Assembly (NCBI GenBank): GCA_916048095.2
Contig: OU696592.1
Location: forward strand, 349,626-413,625
From: Sacculina carcini
Taxonomy: Eukaryota > Arthropoda > Thecostraca > Sacculinidae
DNA: 64,000 bases
Direction of reading: 5' to 3'
This document shows positions 56,217-64,000 of this stretch, piece after piece. The notes below the pieces were generated by a model that saw only the letters and a list, made by a program, of their open reading frames with translations, was not told the DNA's origin and did not search any database. Each line of letters starts with the position of its first letter. Within the stretch, counting starts at the first letter, position 1. The translations under genes were made by a program, and so were the position numbers.

Positions 56217-57947
56217 ATGATTATTATTATTATTAAAGTTTATTTGTATAGCGCACATTAAAACACACGCGCGGAAAGAGAAATCTTGGTGCAAAAATAT
56301 AAACAAATAAGTAAGACACGCCGCTTAGGGAAAACAAACATGCGGACAATACACACACCCACAAGCACACACACTCACACAAACACACACACATACGCAC
56401 ACACACACACACGCACACAAACATACTCATGCACACACACCGCCAAATTGAAACATGGCAGTAAGAAAGAGCATAAAAAACAACAAGATAACTTCTAGTA
56501 AATATATCACGCGAGACGGGTACGGTATGACAGCTCAGAGCGAAGCGTAAGGAGTAAGAGAGTGAGAGTCATGATCAAAAGATTTATCAAAGAGATGATT
56601 GCGCAGAGAGGAGGAAAACGATGATAAGGATGTGGAGGAGATAACATGGGAGGGAAGAGAGTTGTACAAACGTGGAGCATAGAAAGGGAAGGATTTACTA
56701 GACCAGGTAGATTCATTGAGGGCTCGTGGACAGGATAAAGGAAGAGGATGACGGGAAAGAAAGTTATTAGAGAGTGTAAGAAGCTGCGAGAGGTATGTAG
56801 GTTGCCGAGGGTCATGCAAAAGTTTATAAACAAGACAGCTAATTTTAAAGTGGATGCGAGGGATGATCGGAAGCCATCGAAGATTGTAGAGATAGGGTGA
56901 GGTATGACGAAAGTGGGAAGGAGAAAACACGAAACGACAAGATTTTTTTATGACATGTTGCAGGATTTTCAGAGAGGAGCGAGGTACATGGAAATATAAA
57001 AAATTGCAGTAGTTGATTCTTGAAAAGATGAAACAATGAATCAGTTTAATAGCTGAGGGACGGTCGAGAAAAGGGCGGATAGGATATAGCGAACGTATAA
57101 TGAGATGACAAGTGCGAGCAACAGCAGAAATATTTGCAGAAAAAGACAGCGACGAATCCAGAATGACTCCGAGATCACGAACACTTTGAGATAGGGGTAA
57201 AGGGAGCAGCGGAGGTGTTAAGCGAGGAGGATGTAGAATGAAGAATTCTGATTTGGAAGTGTTAAGAAGGAGACTGCGAGAGGCACACCAGCAAGAAATA
57301 TCAGAGATAATGTCTGATAAGAACGAAGCATGGGGGAAGGGAAGAGGAATAATTATTTGTATATCGTCTGCGTAGACGTGGAACTGGACAGAATAGCGAT
57401 GGAGAATAGGACATAGAGAAGACATGTACAGATTGAATAGAAGCGGGGCTAGAATAGAACCTTGTGGCACACCGGAAAGTAGAGGAGTTTGCTTAGAAGT
57501 AGTGGAATTGAATTGCACCGAGTAGGAACGATCAGTAAGATAAGAATGTAGAAGAGAGAGCGCTGAAGAGGACACACCAAGAAAGGAGAGATCTCTGATA
57601 AAAATTGAATGGTCAACTAAGTCAAAGGCTGCTGACAGATCAAGGAGGATAAGCATAGCAGATTTACCGAATGAAAAATGAGAAAAAACAGTAATAGTAA
57701 CGGAGGTTAGGACAGATTCAGTAGAGAGAGCAGACTTGAAACCCGATTGGAAGGGGTCAAGGGATTTGTTGATGAATGGCGCAAGTTGAGAATACATAGC
57801 AGACTCGAGGAGTTTAGAGGGAAAGTTGAGTAGAGAAATAGGACGGTAACTGCTACATAGCGAGGGATCGAGGGAAGGTTTTTTGAGTATCGGAAGGATG
57901 ATTGCATGCTTCTCAGGAAAAAATACACCATGTAGGAAAGAGCTATT
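56217..57947 (-). mobile_element. L2/CR1-like LINE, 5'-truncated
   Basis: 3' end on the left: GCGCTATACAAATAAACTTT followed by (AAT)n, a tail typical of L2/CR1-like elements. A (CA)n-rich stretch (56347-56440) lies in the 3' UTR. It has one long RT frame and a truncated 5' end at about 57947. It splits the unit 11 spacer at TTTTAAT|AACATCATTGC. The right flank repeats ACATCATTGCTATT before the unit continues. Confidence 0.8.
56535..57944 (-). pseudogene. non-LTR reverse transcriptase, 5'-truncated but open
   Basis: Open from the truncation point (HGVFFPEKHAIILPILKKPS) through SYRPISLLNFPSKLLE, LLDLSAAFDLVDHS (motif A), SGVPQGSILAPLLFNLY, YADDIQ (intact catalytic site) and LLLNTSKSE to the C-terminal region with LRWLPIIPRIHFKI and LYNSLPSHV. 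About 470 codons without a break. The endonuclease domain and any ORF1 are absent, so it cannot be autonomous. Confidence 0.8.
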
Positions 57948-58209
57948 GCTATTTTACATCATTGCTATTACATCATTGCTATTTTTATATAAAAAGCATG
58001 GCTTCATTTATAAGAAACAGTGTGTCAATCAATTAATTTGTCTTGTTCTGTTGACAATTTATTAAAAATATTCACATCATTAAAGCCATCTTTCTGAAAA
58101 GGTTGGTTTTTTGACAAAAGAAACCTTGCCTAAAACACCAAGCCGGGATGCACTTTCAAGCAGTCTCCTGTGATATTTATCTTTGAAATGAGACACGCCA
58201 GGAGACACA
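57948..58209. repeat. unit 11 spacer fragment between two LINEs
   Basis: Continuation of the downstream spacer, from ACATCATTGCTATTTTTAT to GGAGACACA, where the next LINE is inserted. Confidence 0.75.
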
Positions 58210-59219
58210 TTTTTTTTTTTTTTTTTTTTCAAAGAAAGAAGTTTATTTCACACTCGAACCAGAACAAGAAGAACATCACACAAAAAAACAGTTGCAAAAA
58301 TGATATTTTCAGGGTGTAAGGAAGAATCCTGTCTCAACCACTGAATTAATTTATAATAATTCTAAATCATGCAGCTAGGAACAATTGTGAAGTAAAGAAA
58401 AGAAAAAGTCGTCGTTTCAATTTTTGGTCAACCAAAACAAAAGTAGATCAATACAGATCAAATTAATAAAAATTAATAACAAAAAATAATAAAAATAAGG
58501 AGATGATGAGCCGAGGAAATGAACCGAGCCAAGTACACGTGATATTTTCACAATCAACTATCAACATTAGTGCTATCAGCTATCATTACCATCAACATTG
58601 TCAACATTGTCACCATCAACCAGATCATTGAGTCACTAATCAGTAATTGTCCATAATCAGCTTTTTCGTAACTTGTTTGAGGTTACGTTTAGAAGGAGGA
58701 ACATTCACGAGAGACGGAATATTTTTGGCAACTATCTGATTCCAGTACTTGGGTGCCTTGATAAACATGCAATGTTCTTCATAATTGTTATTTACTCTTA
58801 GCTCCTCAAAATGATGTTTTTCTCTTAGGTTTCTTGTATTGAGTTTCAAAATAAAATTGTGAGAAATACATGGGGGAAGTGAATTGGTTAAAAAACTATG
58901 CATTAAAACCATACAGTTTGATTTGACGAGATCACGAAATTTTTGTACCTTATATTTTTTAAAAATTGGGCTTGTATGTGAACCATATGGAGCCATGTCG
59001 ATAATCCTCATGATTCTCTTTTGCGCAACAATTAAGGGATTGTAATGGGTAGGATACCCCAATGCCCAATTTAAATTACAATACGATAAGAAAGGTTGAA
59101 TTAAGGCATTGTATAATAAAAGCGCGTGTTCAGAGGTTAAAAACTTACGAGCCTTCGAAATAATTCCAATGTGCCTGTTGATTATTGAAGTTGTATACTT
59201 GATATGAGCACGGAATTTG
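58210..59219 (-). mobile_element. LINE fragment with poly(A) tail
   Basis: A run of 20 T at 58210-58229 is the poly(A) tail on the minus strand. The unit resumes at 59220 with TTCAATTAAGCTCG. Only the last part of the RT ORF is present. No clear target-site duplication; AA of the unit appears lost. A different LINE type from its neighbour, which has an (AAT)n tail. Confidence 0.7.
58640..59062 (-). pseudogene. C-terminal end of a non-LTR retrotransposon ORF2
   Basis: 140 codons with PLIVAQKRIMRIIDMAPY, HTSPIFKKYKVQKFRDL and LNTRN. This is the conserved region after the RT in jockey/CR1-group elements (…QKRALRII…HT.PLF…). The upstream sequence to 59219 is in the same element but its frame is not resolved. 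Confidence 0.55.
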
Positions 59220-59860
59220 CTTCAATTAAGCTCGTTTTATGTACTAATATTCAACATCCGATAATAATTGGATCTACTAGCAACAATAATCGCATGAAAT
59301 ACGGAATTTGTCGCTAGTAGAGCATATATGATACTATGATGCCATCTGAGCGGAAAATTCCTCAAACTACACCAATGTTTATAATCCAATATTGACCAGA
59401 TTTTATATGGTAATTTTTAGTGTTGCCATTATCACATTAATCTGGACAACTAATAATAACTTATGTATTGTTTTTGCTGATATCGACGTTAAGACACAGT
59501 AATATTAATTTAGCTTGATATATGCTTGATATTATTCTGTCCAAGACGTGTGGATTGTTCGGCGTGTTTGTTCCTCTGTTCCGTGTGTTTGTCTGTTTAT
59601 TCTATTTCGTGTGTTGTTCCTCTTCTCATGATACACGTCAGTTTATCATCTGACTCACGTCTTGCTTTTATGATACGACGAAATCGTCTGATATCATCTA
59701 CTTAAACGGGAGATGCAAAATAATTACATGGATAAGAAAAGCGTTAATTGGTATGCACAATATGTATTGACACGACGAGCGAGAATAAATAGAATAAATA
59801 AGAGAGCAGTTGAGGAGGCTGATTGGCGAGAATCAAACTGCAGCGTGATATTGAGACAAA
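59220..59860. repeat. unit 11 downstream spacer, gene-proximal part
   Basis: Rest of the spacer beside gene 11, with the CTACTAGC/GCTAGTAG inverted repeat and the 3' UTR. Confidence 0.8.
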
Positions 59861-60665
59861 TCAGTTGTATCCGCGGTAACTACGCACCGGCTCCTCCGGC
59901 TCTTCATACGAGTTCCTCACTTGCTCAGCACGGTAGCTGCCGTCGTCTCCGTCATCAGACGGGTCTGGTGTCGGGTACTCGGTGGGAACCGGAGTGGGCA
60001 GGTGGTCTCCCTGAGCCTGGAAGCCGTTCTCATCGGCCACATACACAACACGGTACAGTTTGCCGTCAGAGCCGGTGTAGCTGTACTGACCGGCCACCTC
60101 GAAGCTGCCTTCTTTGTCGTAGCCGCTGGCAGGCAATGCACGACCAGATTCCTCCATGGAAATACCGTTCTCGGTTTCAAACTGCATGTTGTATGAATGA
60201 TCATCTCGCAGTTCAGCCGATTGTTTCAGAATGGCTATCGGCTCCTCGACGGTACGAACCTCTGGCTCGTATCGGTAACGTCTCTCTGGTTCCTCACGAA
60301 CTTCCTCGGGAGTCTCGTATGTCTTGCTCACTACAACGCGAGGTGCTGAGTATCTTCTCTCGGCAACAGCCAGCACCACACAGGCGGCAATGATAAACTG
60401 TTCATATCAACACACACAACACCATTAAATCACATCACATCAACAAACAACAGTGCACTTCATACAGATTAGTACAAATAAGCAGATTAATTCACTGATA
60501 AAATGAGGTTGTTTTTTTAAGTTTGGCACTGTAAAATATAGTATATACTTTTGCTCTGAAACGTGTTACTTCCAGATGAATAAGCCTACATGAATATGAA
60601 TGTCACACGTGAACTCACAAACACTATTATCTGGAGCAAAGTGAAGTGTCACTCACCAGTTTCAT
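59861..60665 (-). CDS. cuticle protein gene 11, short form, RR-1
   Basis: Exon 1 coding 60657-60665, exon 2 59861-60397; 181 aa. The intron (259 bp) is shorter than in the other copies because of a deletion near 60585. Private change D73N at the start of the R&R region (SYNMQFE). Other states: T29, T32, S101, V174, S176. The two LINEs lie in its downstream spacer, the nearest ending about 640 bp from the stop codon. Confidence 0.93.
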
Positions 60666-60697
60666 GATGATGTGAGTGTTAGCGAGTGTCACACGAT

Positions 60698-60733
60698 ACT
60701 GCTGCCATACACAATCAGTCGGCCTGTTATATA
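60698..60733 (-). promoter_or_regulatory. core promoter of gene 11
   Basis: TATATAA at 60733-60727 and CAGT at 60701-60698. CCAAT motif (GATTGGCCCAG on plus) about 105 bp upstream; class A sequence follows. Confidence 0.75.
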
Positions 60734-60999
60734 GCGACACATCCACCTCGCTCAGCTCACTGCTCCTGTCATGTCCTTGAGAGTGCTTCATCAGCTGGGT
60801 CCATGACATCCATCCATTTCCTCATATCTTGTTCTGATTGGCCCAGCTTATGCCGCAAAAATTTTGCGATGCGAAAAAATTGCAAAAGTTTGCCTCAAAA
60901 TACCGATGGGTTTAAAAAAAAGAAAAAGCGTTTTGCCCAAAAAATTCGCCAAAAAAACATATTCTTTTTGGGTTTTTTAAGGATCATGAATTGAAATAT

Positions 61000-61428
61000 T
61001 GTAGAAAATAAGCTGTAGAAGTTAAATTGTAGAAATTTTATTGTAGAAATTAAATTGTAGAAATTATATTGTAGAAATCAAATTGTAGAAATGAAATTGT
61101 AGAAATTAAATTGTAAAAATTAAACTGTAGAAATTAAATTGTAGAAATTATATATTGTAGAAATTAAATTGTAGAAAATAAATTGAAGAAATTAAATTGT
61201 AGAAATTAAATTGTATAAATTAGTTTATAGAAAAATTAAATTTTAGAAATAAAATTGTAGAAATTAAATTGTAGAAATTGAATTGTAGAAATTAAATTGT
61301 AGAAATTAAATTGTAGAAATTAAATTGTAGAAATTAAATTGTAGAAATTGAATTGTAGAAATTTAATTGTAGAAATTAAATTGTAGAAATTAAATTGTTT
61401 AAAATTATATTGAAATTGAATTGTAGAG
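61000..61428. repeat. 14-bp minisatellite, unit 11
   Basis: About 29 copies of GTAGAAATTAAATT; its variant order differs from the other arrays (TTTTATT and GAATTG variants). Confidence 0.9.
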
Positions 61429-63364
61429 ATGACATACTTTTGAATGTTAAATGAATTATTTGTATAATCGTATGAGTTATTCATGCTGTTATTGACCCTA
61501 TCAAATTTATTAATTATTAAATATGCACAGTAAATCATTATAATATGTCTGAAAGCCCTAATATCATCATTCTCAAGGTACTGTTCTGCACTTCTGGGTA
61601 AAGTACAGTTTTGCATTCAATTATTGAGGTAATAATTATGTTTACATTAGAAACAACGTAAAACGGTGTCTTCTAAAATATCAAAAATGATATAACATAT
61701 ATTTTTACACATTGCCTTTTTCCACCCAGAAATGAACGTACTATGATGCCTAAATTACGATGAACATCTTAAGCATATTTTTTCAACATATATATTATCT
61801 AGAAGTATAAATACATAAGCACTGCAAATATACACATAAAAACTACAAATATACACACAAAAACTACAAATATACACACAAAAACTACAAATATACACAC
61901 AAAGTTACTGCCCCTAATGAGACTACCAATCACAGTGGATCACATTATTCAGAGTGACAATCTTGACCAGAAAAACGGGCATTCTTTCAGTGTAGGAACA
62001 TACCGAACAACGAAATATATTTCACATAAAAAATGTATTAAAACACAAATAACTACATCAAAAAGATAATCATCCATAAAACCAGTTATCAAGAAAACAT
62101 AAGTTTTTTTTTATAAAAAACTACCTGGCATGATTTAGTTCAACTTGCCTTGTTCCGCTGACAATTTTTTCAAAATATCTACATCAAAGAATATCGACTT
62201 TAAAGAAATGGATCTTGAAAAACAATGGCTCAAAAACAGTATAATTCAAGTGGTTTAACCAACCGCTTATACCGGCAGGTCATTTCATATACAAATGTTA
62301 TTTGAACAAACACATCTCTCGTACATCAATCATTTCCGTCTTTCATAAAGCCTGTTATAAAAAAAATTGGTGTAAAAACATTTGGTTTAAATAAATCACT
62401 TGTCCAACCAATTAACTCGATTTGTTCTGCTGACAACTTTTCCAAATCTGTACATCAAGAAATCAAATTCAAAACCAATTTTAATAACATCATTGCTATT
62501 ATTATATAAAAAGCATGGTTTCATTTATATAAAACAGTTTGTCAATCACTTAATTTCTTTTGTTCTGTTGACAATTTATTATAAAATCTCCACATCATTA
62601 AAGCCATCTTTCTGAAAAGGCTGGTTTTTTGACAAAAAAACCTTGCCTAAAACACCGAGCCGAGATGCACTTTCAAGCAGTCTCCTGTGATATTTATCTT
62701 TGAAATGAGACACGCCAGGAGACACATAACTTCAATTAAGATCGTTTTATGTACTAAAACTCAACATACGATTAGAATTGGATCTACTAGCAACAATAAT
62801 TGCATGAAATACGGAATTTGTCGCTAGTAGAGCATATATGATACTATGATGCCATCTGAGCGGAAAATTCCTCAAACTACATCAATGTTTATAAACCAAC
62901 ATTGACCATATTTTATATGATAATTTTTAGTGTTGCCATTATCACATTAATATTGACAACTAATAATAACTTATGTATTGTTTTTGCTGATATCGACGTT
63001 AAGACACAGTAATTTAGCTTGATATATGTTTGATATCATTCTGTCCAAGACGTGTGGATTGTTCGGCATGTTTGTTCTTCTGTTCCGTGTGTTTGTCTGT
63101 TTCTTCTATTTCGTGTGCTATTCCTCTTCTCATGATACACGTCAGTATATCATCTGACTCACGTCTTGCTTGTATGATAAGACGAAATCGTCTGATATCA
63201 TCTACTTATACAGGAGATGCAAAATAATTACATGGATAAGAAATGCGTGAATTGGTATGCACAATATGTATTGACACGACGAGCGAGAATAAATAGAATA
63301 AATAAGAGAGCAGTTGAGGAAGCTCATTGGCGAGAATCAAACTGCAGCGTGATATTGAGACAAA
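61429..63364. repeat. unit 11 distal block and unit 12 downstream spacer
   Basis: Conserved AT-rich block, four ACA-rich repeats (about 61826-61903), unit boundary at 62071, full downstream spacer of gene 12. No insertions. Confidence 0.75.
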
Positions 63365-63901
63365 TCAGTTGTATCCGCGGTAACTACGCACCGGCTCCTC
63401 CGGCTCTTCATACGAGTTCCTCACTTGCTCAGCACGGTAGCTGCCGTCGTCTCCGTCATCAGACGGGTCTGGTGTCGGGTACTCGGTGGGAACCGGAGTG
63501 GGCAGGTGGTCTCCCTGAGCCTGGAAGCCGTTCTCATCGGCCACATACACAACACGGTACAGTTTGCCGTCAGAGCCGGTGTAGCTGTACTGACCGGCCA
63601 CCTCGAAGCTGCCTTCTTTGTCGTAGCCGCTGGCAGGCAATGCACGACCAGATTCCTCCATGGAAATACCGTTCTCGGTTTCAAACTGCATGTCGTATGA
63701 ATGATCATCTCGCAGTTCAGCCGATTGTTTCAGAATGGCTATCGGCTCCTCGACGGTACGAACCTCTGGCTCGTATCGGTAACGTCTCTCTGGTTCCTCA
63801 CGAACTTCCTCGGGAGCCTCGTATGTCTTGCTCACTACAACGCGAGGTGCTGAGTATCTTCTCTCGGCAGCAGCCAGCACCACACAGGCGGCAATGATAA
63901 A
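63365..63901 (-). CDS. cuticle protein gene 12, short form, exon 2 only
   Basis: Exon 2 is complete (AACAG acceptor before 63901, stop at 63365). Exon 1 and the promoter should lie just beyond the window end, at about 64170. Predicted protein 181 aa if M-K-L is added as in the other copies. Private change V14A at the end of the signal peptide (AAA|ERRY). T29, A32 as in gene 1; S101, V174, S176. Confidence 0.9.
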   Translation of the reverse strand, partial: FIIAACVVLAAAERRYSAPRVVVSKTYEAPEEVREEPERRYRYEPEVRTVEEPIAILKQSAELRDDHSYDMQFETENGISMEESGRALPASGYDKEGSFEVAGQYSYTGSDGKLYRVVYVADENGFQAQGDHLPTPVPTEYPTPDPSDDGDDGSYRAEQVRNSYEEPEEPVRSYRGYN

Positions 63902-64000
63902 CTGTTCATATCAACACACACAACACCATTAAATCACATCACATCAACACACAACAGTGCACTTCATACAGATTAGTACAAATAAGCAGATTAATTCACT
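63902..64000 (-). other. start of gene 12 intron
   Basis: Intron sequence matching the other short-form introns, cut by the window end. Confidence 0.85.

Noticed and set aside
1-64000. CRISPR array, prokaryotic operon or defence system
   Set aside because: The direct repeats are contiguous minisatellites without spacers, genes have GT-AG introns, and all other coding sequence is metazoan transposon.

Overview
The window is animal DNA, most likely from an arthropod and probably a crustacean. It has GT-AG introns, TATA/initiator promoters, AT-rich spacers with GC-rich exons, and the metazoan transposon classes Ty3/gypsy, L2/CR1-like LINEs and hAT. No bacterial-type genes, rRNA, tRNA or CRISPR were seen.

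The resident genes are a tandem array of twelve cuticle-protein genes, all on the minus strand. The last one is cut by the window end. They encode secreted R&R (chitin_bind_4) proteins of the RR-1 type. Ten are a short form (181 aa): exon 1 encodes only M-K-L, followed by a phase-0 intron of about 270 bp and then exon 2. Two are a long form (214 aa) at 32689-34142 and 44777-46213. Their N-terminal Tyr/Ala/Pro/Arg module is duplicated, the intron is about 800 bp, and exon 1 and the promoter are unrelated to those of the short form. Reading frames are intact in all copies and nearly identical, which points to concerted evolution.

The array is built from units of about 3.2-3.5 kb. On the plus strand a complete unit reads: AT-rich downstream spacer, gene (reverse), proximal promoter, a 14-bp minisatellite, a conserved AT-rich block, and an ACA-rich minisatellite. 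Proximal upstream sequence comes in two classes, A (with minisatellite) and B (without). They part at a CGCAAAATTTTGCG palindrome. Units carrying long genes have a third, unrelated upstream region.

Transposons sit only in spacers. In order they are: a decayed hAT element (5672-6860); a 3' LTR remnant (7571-7715); a composite of hAT-like relic, unnamed relic ORF and L2-like LINE (13.98-16.95 kb); a young CsRn1-like Ty3/gypsy element with two 373-bp LTRs (19320-24739, minus); an internally deleted Ty3/gypsy-like element with 111-bp LTRs (25447-27928); two near-identical copies of a 5'-truncated Ty3/gypsy element (35.1-40.2 and 47.2-52.2 kb); and two LINE fragments (56217-57947 and 58210-59219, minus).

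The two long-gene regions belong to a segmental duplication of about 12.07 kb period. About 6 kb of it is almost identical while its flanks are clearly diverged. A short-LTR insertion is shared at the same unit position in two different units, so it can be used to order unit duplications. Gene calls are strong. Transposon family names below the superfamily level are from recognition of motifs and could not be checked by search.
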